A stretch of DNA of 64,000 nucleotides from BOG-1155 sp963717985 (GTDB lineage: Bacteria; Desulfobacterota; Syntrophorhabdia; Syntrophorhabdales; WCHB1-27), in NCBI GenBank assembly GCA_963717985.1, contig CAVQYC010000005.1:434001-498000 (forward strand). The letters run 5' to 3'. Shown in pieces: positions 43,287-51,668 of this stretch (the stretch's first letter is position 1; every line of letters begins with the position of its first letter). The position numbers and the translations under genes are program-made. The notes under the pieces were generated by a model. It worked only from the letters and a program-made list of their open reading frames with translations, did no database searches and had not been told where the DNA came from.

Positions 43287-44395
43287 GTGTACTGTCTCAG
43301 TAAGCTTTACAACGGGCCACTTCTTGACGATATCTGCTTTCTTGTAAAAAAGGTTGGGTTTGTTGTAGAGCGGATGTACTCTTGATGGCGGCTAAGTTGG
43401 CACGCTTTTGAATACTCGACGGATTCTTTTGTGTGATTTCTCCAAACCAACGTTCTACCAGATTCAACCAGGATGAGCTTGTGGGTGTGAAGTGAAGGGC
43501 AAAGCGAGGATGCTTTTCAAGCCACATTTTCACATTTGGGTGGCCGTGCGTTCCATAATTATCCAGGATCAAGTGAATTGCCAATTTCTGGGGCACTTCC
43601 CGGTTGATCTTGCGGAGAAACTTTAGGAATTCCGTGTTCCTGTGCCGGGGATAACAGGAGCCGATAACTTTTCCTTCCAACAGGTTCATCGCAGCAAAAG
43701 GGCAGCAAGTACCGTTGCGTCGGTAATCGTGCGTCATTGTTCCGCAGCGCCCTTTCTTCATAGGCAGACCCGGTTGCGTCCTATCGAGCGCCTGCACCTG
43801 GGTCTTTTCATCGACGCATAGCACCACCGCCTTGTCGGGCGGATTCAGATAGACGCCTACAACTGCCGCAGTTTTTCCACGAATCGCTTGTCTTTGGATA
43901 ACTTGAAGGTCTCCACGCGGTGCGGCTGCAAGCCATGGGCGTCCCAGATGCGTTGCACGGTCGCATGGCTGACGCCATGAGCCTTTGCCATAGTTCTCGT
44001 CGACCAGTGGGTTGAATCGGCAGGCGTTGTATGGAGGGTAGCTTCCACGATGGCATCAACCTTTTTCGGATCGAGTCGCCTTGAACTGGGACGATGAGGA
44101 GCATCTTCAGCCAATCCTGAAATGCCTTTCGCTCTGAATCGGTTTGTCCACAACAGAACCGTGGGGCGAGAGGCGTCCAATTCCTTAGCGATGGCGTTAT
44201 GCGAGAGACCCCTTGCGGCAAGCAGGCAAATACGGGAACGGAGGACTACTCTTTGAGGCGTCTTTTTCGCACGAATCCAAGCTTCCAATGTTCTTTGCTG
44301 TTCTTCCGTCATCATGAGCTTATTGGCTGGTTTCCACATGCACCAAGTATAGCACAAGCAAAGGCTATTGTAAATATATTACTGAGACAGTACAC
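43287..44395 (-). mobile_element. IS630-family insertion sequence, copy 2 (defective)
   Basis: Ends GTGTACTGTCTCAG (43287-43300) and the inverse at 44378-44395 match copy 1. TA (44396-44397) follows the right end; on the left the bases before the repeat are CTAC rather than a flush TA, so the duplication is altered. The left 150 bp has lost many single and double bases relative to copy 1. Confidence 0.85.
43297..44339 (-). pseudogene. IS630 transposase, frameshifted
   Basis: Nearly identical to the intact transposase at 27361-28443, but a 1-bp loss near 43845 breaks the frame after KDKRFVEKL. The last about 50 codons are garbled by several small deletions (ITQKNPSSIQKRANLAAIK in place of the normal sequence). 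Both halves of the DDE domain cannot be made in one chain, so it is inactive. Confidence 0.85.
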
Positions 44396-44980
44396 TAGTA
44401 TTTCCGAAATCGCGCGCTTGGCCGGTGTCGCCGAGGGGACGATTTACGAATATTTCAAGAGCAAGCAGCACTTGTTTTTCTCGATCCCTCTCGAGACGAC
44501 CAAGGTGTTCTGCCGTGAGCTCAACCACCACCTGGAAGATTCAAAGGATACTTCAGACAAGATAAGAAGGCTCATCTGGTATTACCTCTACTTTTTCAAG
44601 ATAAACCCTGACTATGCCCGGAGCCTTATGCTCGAAATGAGGGTGAATAAGGACTTCGCGAAGTCGAGGAGCTCCAAAAGCTTCTCGCCCTTCATGAGCG
44701 CGCTCGTCGAAATTCTTGAACAGGGACAGAAAGAGGGGGTGATCAGGAGAGATCTGCCCGCGCGCCTGTTAAGGCAGATGCTTTTGGGGTCACTGGAGCA
44801 CCTGGTGACAAGATGGCTGCTCAAGGGCGAGAAATACGATCTCCTTCGTGATTACGAAGGGATGAGTGAAGCTATTTTCGGCGGGATCGGCAACCACGCC
44901 GAAAAACGGGTTCCCGGACAGGTTGGGTTACCCGGATAGCACAAGGCGGCGACACACTCGATAATCGGAACGGTGATCAC

Positions 44981-45799
44981 ATGGACGAATCAGAAAAGAG
45001 CACCTTCTACAACAACAAATCCCTCGAAAGGGCACTCCAGATACTGGGGGTCTTTGATGCGGAGCGGCCAAGTCTTACGCTCTCAGAGCTTTCCGAGACC
45101 TTAGCCATACCGAAGACCACGATACTCAGGCTCTGCTCAACCCTCGTGCAGTACGAATTCCTCAGGTTCAAACGAGATACGAAGAAATACTCCCTGGGAC
45201 TCAAGCTCTTCGAGCTGGGTAGTGTAGTCTTCGCCTCTTTCTCTCTCAGAAGGATTGCTGTTCCGTATATCCTGAGGCTGCAAGAGAAGCTGGGTAGGAC
45301 CGTGTTCCTGGGGATTTTACAGGATGGGGAGCTGGTCTATATCGACAAGAAAGAAGAGCCTCTGAATCCCATCAGGTTCGCATCGCGCATAGGAACGAGG
45401 AGGCCGCCTTACTTCGGCATGCTGGGGAATGTCCTCATGGCGCACCTCTCCGATAACGACGTGACGGAGTTGCTGAAAAGGTATCCCCTCGCAGCTATCA
45501 CGAAGAAAACCATTATCGATGAGACCCTTGTCAGGGAAAGACTCAGGCTTATCCGTTCTCAGGGGTATTACATAGACCGGGAAGAGGCATTTGAGGGCAT
45601 TACGGGAGTTGGGGCGCCTGTCCACGATTTCAGCGGAGAGGTTGTCGCAGCCGTGGGAGTCGGCTTTATATCCTCAGCGGAAGATGACAAGGGTGTCAAG
45701 AGGATCGTAAAGGAGACTCAGAGAACGGCTGCGGCCATCTCCAAGGCCATGGGGTACATCGAGCAGAAGGCCGGCCTGTCTACTGGCGACGAAAGATAG
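44981..45799 (+). CDS. IclR-family transcriptional regulator, copy 1
   Basis: A 272-residue IclR protein. The N-terminal winged helix is at about 15-75 (LSELSETLAIPKTTILRLCS). The C-terminal effector domain runs from about 95 to 260 (GRTVFLGILQDGELVYIDKK, GYYIDREEAFEGITGVGAPV, FSGEVVAAVGVGFI). IclR proteins bind small aromatic or organic acids and regulate adjacent catabolic operons. A near-identical copy lies at 47755-48561, with the IS1202-like element between them. It follows the broken TetR gene. Confidence 0.9.
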   Translation: MDESEKSTFYNNKSLERALQILGVFDAERPSLTLSELSETLAIPKTTILRLCSTLVQYEFLRFKRDTKKYSLGLKLFELGSVVFASFSLRRIAVPYILRLQEKLGRTVFLGILQDGELVYIDKKEEPLNPIRFASRIGTRRPPYFGMLGNVLMAHLSDNDVTELLKRYPLAAITKKTIIDETLVRERLRLIRSQGYYIDREEAFEGITGVGAPVHDFSGEVVAAVGVGFISSAEDDKGVKRIVKETQRTAAAISKAMGYIEQKAGLSTGDER

Positions 45800-46308
45800 C
45801 GCCTATGCCCGCTCGCATCCGGCCGGATCCCAGGATCCCCAGTTTTTGATTTTGATTTCCATGTATCCTTCTTTTCGCTATCGCGGGTGCACGTAGCCCT
45901 TCGCGGCATTCACCGATCAGTCAAGTCCAAGCGTAGAGCGTTCCGCAGAATTCATACCCCTTTGACGGCAACGTGTTCGTCTTCTTTCCGTCATTCCGGC
46001 GGACGCCGGTAGAGCGAAGCGGGCCTTAATCCCGCCGCAGGTGAGACATCCAGTCCTTTCAGCACCTTACAAGCTACCTGTGCCCCGATTTTCACCGGGG
46101 TGACAACTGGGCGAATCGTCACTTTATTTTGGGCCCGGCTCTGAATGTTTTTGCCCCGATGACTTTCAGCCCATCTTGAAAAGAAATGGTCAGGGACGAA
46201 AAGAGGGCATTTTTATGATCGGACGCGGTGGCGCAAAGGAACAGAAGGAAAAACAACAATAATTTCTGCCATTTTCAATTTGTTCTTACTTATATGCATT
46301 TTTTTTCT
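45800..46308. other. non-coding spacer with dispersed-repeat-like sequence
   Basis: No gene is recognised in 509 bp. The stretch 45988-46060 (CCGTCATTCCGGCGGACGCC and the following GACATCCAGT) looks like the common genomic palindromic repeat of the GTCATTCCGGC type, and CCCCGATTTTCACCGGGG (46084-46101) forms a hairpin. The right end carries the first copy of the 17-bp target duplication (46292-46308). Confidence 0.4.
46292..46308. repeat. 17-bp target-site duplication, left copy
   Basis: ATATGCATTTTTTTTCT, perfectly repeated at 47665-47681 on the other side of the insertion sequence. Confidence 0.8.
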
Positions 46309-47664
46309 GTTATTGCAACATAAAAATGTCACCCTTTTTGCAACGTGAATATGTCACCCCCCCTTGGCCCTTTTCATAGAGACGCTCTCGCTTCGCTCGC
46401 CGGCCCTGGGCGCATGTAGGACCCCGGCCGGACGCGTCCTTCGATAGGCTTGCAGGGAACCTCTCCCGCCGTATGATGAAAGACATGCCAGCTTCCGTCG
46501 AGCCAATGATTCGCCGTAACGGAAGCCTTGGCAAAGCTCAGCCTCGTCTTTGTCGGGAACAGTTGGATCGCCTGTCCGTCGACCGAGATCGTGTTGTCGT
46601 AATTGACCTTTGCCTCATATCGCTTACAAAGGATGTTCCGCATGTCCGCGTCTTGAGGAAGCGGTCTCCATGCAGGCTTCGGGTCTTCCGGGGCAACGCC
46701 GAAGAGCCGAGCGTACTTGGGGATGAAGGTTTCGTTCAGATACTTCGTCGCCCCTTCGCGGTCGGCGATATTCTTAAGCCGAAGCTCAGCGACAAGCCTG
46801 TCCTGGAAGGTCCTGTTGATCCTCTCGCCTCTTCCTCTGGCTTGAGCAGAATGGGCAAAGATGAGCCGTATCCCCAGCTCGCTCATGGCTCTCTGGAACT
46901 GGGTAGGCTCGACAGAATCGCTCTTATGCCGGGTGGTTTTAAACTGGGAGGCCCGATCGAGATAGAAGACCGAGGGCCGGCCGAAACGGGCAAAGACCTC
47001 TTTGCATACGCCAAAACAGCCCTCCAGGTCTTCTTCCTTTCGAAACAGCCCATAAAGAGGCTTCCCCGTCGAGTCGTCCGTAGACAGAAGGAGCGTTGTC
47101 TTTTCCTCCCCGAACCACGCATGGGGAGAGCCGTCCAAAAAGAGCATATGGCCTTCCTTCTCCGATCGTTTTCTTCTCTTCCTATGTCTGCGCTGCTTCC
47201 GGACCTTTCCTCCGAACCCTTCAGGACGAAGCCATTGCCGCAAGGTCTCGCGGTTGATCTTTATCCCTTCCTGCTCTTCCAGCATCTCCGAGAGGTGGGA
47301 GAAGTTGAAGTCGAAATACTTCTCATTGGCGAGCTTCATCGCCCGCTCTTTCATCCCGGCAGGGAAAGCTCTGCAGGAAGGGCGCCCGCTGTTGCCGTGC
47401 TTAATTCCGGAAGGTCCTTCCTTCTTCACTTTAGCCTTGATCCTCTTTAGCTGGCGGAGGGAGACGCCTAACGCCGCCGCAGCCTCTCCGTTCATCATCC
47501 TGCCGTCCAATGCCGCCGCTACCACGCCGTACCGCCTTACCTCTTCCGTCATGAACGTCACTCCTTTTCTCACCGGAGCACCTCCCCTCGGTGCCCCTTG
47601 TTATCGGCGGGGGTGACATTTTCATATTGCAGCTAAGGGGTGACATAATTATATTGCAGCAACA
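46309..47664 (-). mobile_element. IS1202-like (ISNCY) insertion sequence with 17-bp target duplication
   Basis: A 1356-bp element. The ends are imperfect 26-bp inverted repeats (left GTTATTGCAACATAAAAATG, right GTTGCTGCAATATAATTATG, both continuing TCACCC; 21 of 26 match). Each end holds two tandem copies of a TGCAA...ATGTCACCC block, likely transposase-binding sites. Flanking 17-bp perfect direct repeats lie at 46292-46308 and 47665-47681. Long duplications of 15-18 bp are described for one branch of the IS1202 family, which fits. Confidence 0.85.
46374..47552 (-). CDS. ISNCY/IS1202-type transposase
   Basis: A 392-residue DDE transposase. An N-terminal HTH (ALGVSLRQLKRIKAKVKKEG) and a second HTH region (INRETLRQWLRPEGFGG) precede an integrase-type core: MLFLDGSPHAWFGEE (Asp), STDDSTGKPLYGLF, SVFYLDRASQFK (Asp) and ARGRGERINRTFQDRL (Glu). 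The ATG at 47552 has AAGGAG 8 nt upstream; an in-frame start at 47573 is less likely. The frame is intact, so the element may be mobile. Confidence 0.85.
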   Translation of the reverse strand: MTEEVRRYGVVAAALDGRMMNGEAAAALGVSLRQLKRIKAKVKKEGPSGIKHGNSGRPSCRAFPAGMKERAMKLANEKYFDFNFSHLSEMLEEQEGIKINRETLRQWLRPEGFGGKVRKQRRHRKRRKRSEKEGHMLFLDGSPHAWFGEEKTTLLLSTDDSTGKPLYGLFRKEEDLEGCFGVCKEVFARFGRPSVFYLDRASQFKTTRHKSDSVEPTQFQRAMSELGIRLIFAHSAQARGRGERINRTFQDRLVAELRLKNIADREGATKYLNETFIPKYARLFGVAPEDPKPAWRPLPQDADMRNILCKRYEAKVNYDNTISVDGQAIQLFPTKTRLSFAKASVTANHWLDGSWHVFHHTAGEVPCKPIEGRVRPGSYMRPGPASEARASL

Positions 47665-47681
47665 ATATGCATTTTTTTTCT
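47665..47681. repeat. 17-bp target-site duplication, right copy
   Basis: ATATGCATTTTTTTTCT; its final T is also the first base of the TTGACA box of the second iclR gene, so the element sits exactly at the upstream edge of that promoter. Confidence 0.8.
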
Positions 47682-47709
47682 TGACAGAGAAAATCGGGAG
47701 TGGTAGCAT
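47681..47709 (+). promoter_or_regulatory. promoter of the second iclR gene and possibly the aromatic operon
   Basis: TTGACA (47681-47686), 17 nt, TAGCAT (47704-47709), giving a start near 47716 and a leader of about 40 nt to the ATG at 47755. Confidence 0.55.
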
Positions 47710-47754
47710 TTCATTTATCGGATGACGGTTGCGATAATCGGAACGGTGGCGCTC

Positions 47755-48561
47755 ATGACCGGATCAGAAAGCAGTACCTTCTACAACAACAAATCCCTCG
47801 GGAGGGCGCTGGAGATACTTAGGGTCTTTAACGCGGAGCGGCCAAGTTTCACGCTCTCAGAGCTTTCCGAGACCTTAGCCATACCGAAGACCACGATACT
47901 CAGGCTCTGCTCAACCCTCGTGCAGTACGAATTCCTCAGGTTCAAACGAGATACGAAGAAATACTCCCTGGGACTCAAGCTCTTCGAGCTGGGTAGTGTA
48001 GTCTTCGCCTCTTTCTCTCTCAGAAGGATTGCTGTTCCGTATATCCTGAGGCTGCAAGAGAAGCTGGGTAGGACCGTGTTCCTGGGGATTTTACAGGATG
48101 GGGAGCTGGTCTATATCGACAAGAAAGAAGAGCCTCTGAATCCCATCAGGTTCGCATCGCGCATAGGAACGAGGAGACCGCCTTACTTCGGCATGCTGGG
48201 GAATGTCCTCATGGCGCACCTCTCCGATAACGACGTGACGGAGTTGCTGAAAAGGTATCCCCTCGCAGCTATCACGAAGAAAACCATTATCGATGAGACC
48301 CTTGTCAGGGAAAGACTCAGACTTATCCGTTCTCAGGGGTATTACATAGACCGGGAAGAGGCATTTGACGGTATTACGGGAGTTGGGGCGCCTGTCCGCG
48401 ATTTCAGCGGAGAGGTTGTCGCAGCCGTGGGAGTCGGCTTTATATCCTCAGCGGAAGATGACAAGGGTGTCAAGAGGATCGTAAAGGAGACTCTCAGAAC
48501 GGCTGCGGCCATCTCCAAGGCCATGGGGTACATCGAGCAGAACGGGAACTTGTCTATTTAA
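47755..48561 (+). CDS. IclR-family transcriptional regulator, copy 2
   Basis: A 268-residue IclR protein, almost identical to copy 1 (44981-45799) from about residue 40 onward and more divergent in the first 40 and last 8 residues. The start is placed by alignment with copy 1 (shared CGATAATCGGAACGGTG just upstream); a frame extends to 47722. It is the first gene of a co-directional series that continues to the end of the window, 17 nt before the crotonase gene, and is the best candidate for the pathway regulator. Confidence 0.9.
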   Translation: MTGSESSTFYNNKSLGRALEILRVFNAERPSFTLSELSETLAIPKTTILRLCSTLVQYEFLRFKRDTKKYSLGLKLFELGSVVFASFSLRRIAVPYILRLQEKLGRTVFLGILQDGELVYIDKKEEPLNPIRFASRIGTRRPPYFGMLGNVLMAHLSDNDVTELLKRYPLAAITKKTIIDETLVRERLRLIRSQGYYIDREEAFDGITGVGAPVRDFSGEVVAAVGVGFISSAEDDKGVKRIVKETLRTAAAISKAMGYIEQNGNLSI

Positions 48562-48578
48562 CCAAGAAAGGGGGAAGC

Positions 48579-49358
48579 ATGGCCGAGGAGGAAGTGCTCG
48601 TAGAAAAGGCGGGTCGCACGGTCCTTCTGACGATCAACCGGGAGGGCGCCCTTAATGCCTTAAACAATCGAATCATGCTCAGGCTCCAAGAGATATTTGA
48701 GACCCTCGAAGAGGATGAAGACTCCTTGGTTGTCACCATCACCGGGTCAGGCTCCAGGGCCTTTGTTGCAGGCGCCGACGTGAGGGAGATCAAGGATGCG
48801 GGAAGCGGAAGAACCGCGTTTATTACAAGAGGGCAACAAATATTCTCTGAAATCAGAAGATCGAGCAAGGTCGTGATAGCAGCGGTCAATGGATATGCTC
48901 TCGGGGGCGGATGCGAGCTGGCGTTGGCCTGCGATATCCGGATCGCTGCGGAACACGCAAAATTCGGCTTGCCGGAGGCAACACTGGGTGTGATGGCAGG
49001 CTATGGAGGAAGCCAGCTATTGCCCCGTCTGATAGGCCCGGGAAGGGCCAAGTATCTGATGCTGTCAGGGACGATGCTGACGGCGGCGGAGGCCTATGCG
49101 TGGGGCCTTGTTGAGAAGGTTTGCGGGAGAGAGACTTTGATGGAGGAGGTGAGGGGGTTAGCAGGCAGAATCGCTTCGGCGGGTCCTCTTGCGGTGCGGG
49201 GGTGCAAGCGCGCCATAGACGTGGGTCTGGAGCTGCCTATCGAGGAGGCACTCCGTCTTGAACTCGAGATCTACGATAAGGTGGCTAATTCCCAGGATGC
49301 GGAAGAAGGGCTGTCGGCGTTCATCGAGAAGCGAAAACCGGTGTTTCGGGGAAAATAG
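48579..49358 (+). CDS. enoyl-CoA hydratase/isomerase (crotonase family)
   Basis: A 259-residue crotonase. The oxyanion-hole and CoA-binding segments are AFVAGADVREIKDAG (about residues 61-75) and NGYALGGGCELALACD with Glu113. The second catalytic residue Glu133 lies in KFGLPEATLGVMAGYGG. Both glutamates of classical hydratases are present, so it should hydrate an enoyl- or dienoyl-CoA. It is the first structural gene after iclR and probably serves the ring-cleavage or beta-oxidation end of the pathway. It is distinct from ring-opening hydrolases of the BamA type, which are longer. Confidence 0.88.
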   Translation: MAEEEVLVEKAGRTVLLTINREGALNALNNRIMLRLQEIFETLEEDEDSLVVTITGSGSRAFVAGADVREIKDAGSGRTAFITRGQQIFSEIRRSSKVVIAAVNGYALGGGCELALACDIRIAAEHAKFGLPEATLGVMAGYGGSQLLPRLIGPGRAKYLMLSGTMLTAAEAYAWGLVEKVCGRETLMEEVRGLAGRIASAGPLAVRGCKRAIDVGLELPIEEALRLELEIYDKVANSQDAEEGLSAFIEKRKPVFRGK

Positions 49359-49415
49359 CAGCGATCCTGGGACACAGGACATGCAGAACGACTGCTGGGG
49401 AGGTGCTGTGATCGA

Positions 49416-49435
49416 ACTCCTGATTTTTCAGGAGT
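49416..49435 (+). promoter_or_regulatory. intercistronic hairpin before the membrane protein gene
   Basis: ACTCCTGA (49416-49423), TTTT loop, TCAGGAGT (49428-49435): a perfect 8-bp stem just upstream of the ribosome-binding site of the next gene. Confidence 0.5.
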
Positions 49436-49458
49436 GACTAAAAAGGGGAGGTCGGGGA

Positions 49459-50568
49459 ATGACAATAGCACAAGCGTTACTACGGTTTGTCGTCATCATG
49501 GCAATCTCATGGATCTTTATGTATGTCGTACCCATTAAATGGTTCGTCATGGCGTATCTTCCATTCTCATTCTTCTTGCTTATGGGCAGCGTTACCTTTG
49601 GCGTTCTCGGTCTCGGCTGGCCTTTTGGCGTACCCGGGGGTACGTGGAAGCCTGGCACGAGCAAGGTGCTGACCGGCATCGGTATGATGATTGTCTGGAT
49701 CCTCATGGCATTCATACTCTACTTCTTCGTGGGTTATGTCTATCCCAAAATGCCCATGACTCCCTGGTTCGGTATCATCATCTTTATGGCGACCCTCTGG
49801 TATGCTTTTGACGGGGTTGGGCCTCACCCATTTAAAGCACCGTGGGCGAATTGGCTTTTCGGTACCGTGCTGATAATGGTATTGTCCCTCATCATCTGGC
49901 CCATTTTTGTCAGTCTGAAAGGCACGCCGGCCGAAGGGGCTCCCTTCGATCCAAAAGGAATCTTCCCGGGTGACTACTGGTTTGGACTATGTGTCTGGAT
50001 TATCGTGTGGATACAGGTATGGGGTTTCCCCATGTGTCTTCAGGGATGGCCGTTCTACAAGCTCCCAAAAGGGCTCTACCAGCTTGTGCTTGCCGCAGTA
50101 TGCGTGTTCCTCGGCTATGTCTTCTGGCAGGGCGGTCTCTCTCTGGGGATACCGCCTACTTTCTGGTTCGGCGCCATAGGGGCGAGCATGATCGGCTGGT
50201 CCCTCATGCACTCTGTGGCCTTTGAGATGTATCCCTGCGCCGGCTCCATTCAGCCCAAACGGGGATGGCAGTGTTTCCTGCTGGAAGAGATCGGGCTTAC
50301 GGCCGTCTGGATCGCCATCCTGCGTGTCATTCTCCAACCTTTCGTTGCGAAAGCGCAGGCGGCAGGACTGCCCCTTGACATTAATATGTGGACGGCCTTC
50401 TATACCCTTCATGTGACTGCACTTGCGTTGCTCGTCCATCAATTCTTTTTTCTGCGCGCTCCGCTTTCAATTCCCGGTCCGCCCCTAGGTGCGGAAGAAC
50501 TGCCTCCGGGTGCGGAAGAGCTGCCTCCGGGTGTGGAGGCCGGGACAGCCGCAGGAAGTCAGATGTAA
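49459..50568 (+). CDS. polytopic membrane protein of unknown function
   Basis: A 369-residue protein with about ten hydrophobic segments rich in Trp and Phe, for example ISWIFMYVVPIKWFVMAYLP near the start and YWFGLCVWIIVWIQVWGFP in the middle. No transporter family signature is recognised. The cytosolic or periplasmic tail contains repeated GAEELPPG units encoded by 21-bp tandem repeats (50488-50508, 50509-50529 and a partial third). It lies between the crotonase and the phenylphosphate-synthase-like gene in the same operon, so uptake of an aromatic substrate or membrane-linked electron transfer are possible roles; neither is shown. Confidence 0.65.
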   Translation: MTIAQALLRFVVIMAISWIFMYVVPIKWFVMAYLPFSFFLLMGSVTFGVLGLGWPFGVPGGTWKPGTSKVLTGIGMMIVWILMAFILYFFVGYVYPKMPMTPWFGIIIFMATLWYAFDGVGPHPFKAPWANWLFGTVLIMVLSLIIWPIFVSLKGTPAEGAPFDPKGIFPGDYWFGLCVWIIVWIQVWGFPMCLQGWPFYKLPKGLYQLVLAAVCVFLGYVFWQGGLSLGIPPTFWFGAIGASMIGWSLMHSVAFEMYPCAGSIQPKRGWQCFLLEEIGLTAVWIAILRVILQPFVAKAQAAGLPLDINMWTAFYTLHVTALALLVHQFFFLRAPLSIPGPPLGAEELPPGAEELPPGVEAGTAAGSQM

Positions 50569-50587
50569 GACTTTGGAGGTGAAATGA

Positions 50588-51547
50588 ATGTTTGTCAAAA
50601 GGTTTGAAGAACTGAACAAAGACCTGTTCGAAGAGTGCGGAGGCAAGGCAGCCCACCTGGGTGAGCTTACGAGCCTCAAGTTGAATGTGCCGGGTGGATT
50701 CAGCGTGCTCGGAGATGCGTACTACCATCACCTGGAAGTCAACGGGTTGAGAGGACGGATCGATGCTGCTGCAGCGACCATCAACTTCGATGACTTTCAG
50801 GACCTGGAAAACAAGACAAAGCCGATCCGTGAGATGATCATCGCCGCTCCCATGCCGCCCGAGATAGAGAAAGACATTGTCGATAACTACGCAAGGCTTT
50901 CTCAAGGGGGGGTGGAGCCTTTTGTAGCAGTCCGCTCGTCGGTGGCAATCAAGGATTCGGCTGTGTCGTCCTTTCCCGGTATGATGGACACGTTCCACTA
51001 CATCCGGGGAGCGCAGAACGTGGTACAGAAGGTAAAGGAATGCTGGGCCTCGGTCTGGTCGGGACGCGCCGCTTTTGCCCGCCACTCAAAAGGGCTCGAC
51101 CACAACAAGGCGGTCATCGCCCCCACGATCCAGCTCATGGTCAACTCGGAGGTGGCCGGTGTACTCTTTACCCTCAATCCCATAAGCGGGTCGAAGGATG
51201 AGATCGTGGTGGAATCGAACTGGGGGCTGGGGGAGACAGTGGTCTGCGGCAGATGCCAGAGCGACCTCTACGTGATGACAAAAAATCCTGTCACCATTAA
51301 GGACAAAAGGGTCGCCAAGAAGCATGAGACTTACCTCCAGGCTGAAGGGGGCGGTGCCGAATGGGTGGACGTGGCGGCTGAGAAGGTGAGTCAGCCGACC
51401 CTCACGGATGAGCAGATTAAGGAACTGTGTAGGACCGCATGTCTCATTGAGGATCATTATGGTTGTTGCCAGGACATCGAGTTTGCCTATGAAAAAGACA
51501 ACCTGTATATCCTGCAGGCCCGAAGGGCTAAAGCCGGCGGCGAATAG
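50588..51547 (+). CDS. PEP-synthase N-terminal-like protein (phenylphosphate synthase beta-like)
   Basis: A 319-residue protein equal to the ATP-grasp (pyruvate phosphate dikinase, N-terminal) part of PEP synthase. Motifs visible are GGKAAHLGELTSL, VPGGFSVLGDAY, VRSSVAIKDSAVSSFPGMMD, KECWASVWSGRAAFAR, SEVAGVLFTLNPISG, ESNWGLGETVVCG and DIEFAYEKDNLYILQARRAK. It lacks the phosphohistidine domain, which is encoded separately at 54228. This split is the hallmark of phenylphosphate synthase in Thauera, where the beta-like subunit uses ATP to phosphorylate the His of the alpha subunit. The substrate here is inferred to be phenol or a related phenolic. Confidence 0.75.
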   Translation: MFVKRFEELNKDLFEECGGKAAHLGELTSLKLNVPGGFSVLGDAYYHHLEVNGLRGRIDAAAATINFDDFQDLENKTKPIREMIIAAPMPPEIEKDIVDNYARLSQGGVEPFVAVRSSVAIKDSAVSSFPGMMDTFHYIRGAQNVVQKVKECWASVWSGRAAFARHSKGLDHNKAVIAPTIQLMVNSEVAGVLFTLNPISGSKDEIVVESNWGLGETVVCGRCQSDLYVMTKNPVTIKDKRVAKKHETYLQAEGGGAEWVDVAAEKVSQPTLTDEQIKELCRTACLIEDHYGCCQDIEFAYEKDNLYILQARRAKAGGE

Positions 51548-51601
51548 CAAAAAAGAAAGCAAGGGGGGTGATCCGCGAAAACGGAGCAGGAAGTGGATTG
51601 A

Positions 51602-51624
51602 TTCGGCAGAAGGGTTCTGCCGAA
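51602..51624 (+). promoter_or_regulatory. intercistronic hairpin before the amidohydrolase gene
   Basis: TTCGGCAGAA (51602-51611), GGG loop, TTCTGCCGAA (51615-51624): a perfect 10-bp stem with no following U-tract. Confidence 0.6.
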
Positions 51625-51668
51625 GCCGGTGCTGACCCGGCAAGGTAAAAAAAATAAAGGAGGCCTAT

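Larger units (their letters stand above)
43204..44939 (+). pseudogene. TetR-family regulator interrupted by IS630
   Basis: The first 28 codons (43204-43286; KKQQIVQAAIEVFGRKNFQE) and the rest of the gene (from 44396; SISEIARLAGVAEGTIYEYF, then a helical ligand domain ending near 44939) join in frame if the insertion is removed. The break is inside the helix-turn-helix, so no functional product is expected unless translation restarts. The intact protein would be about 210 residues. It stood just upstream of the first iclR gene and may have regulated this catabolic region. Confidence 0.85.
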
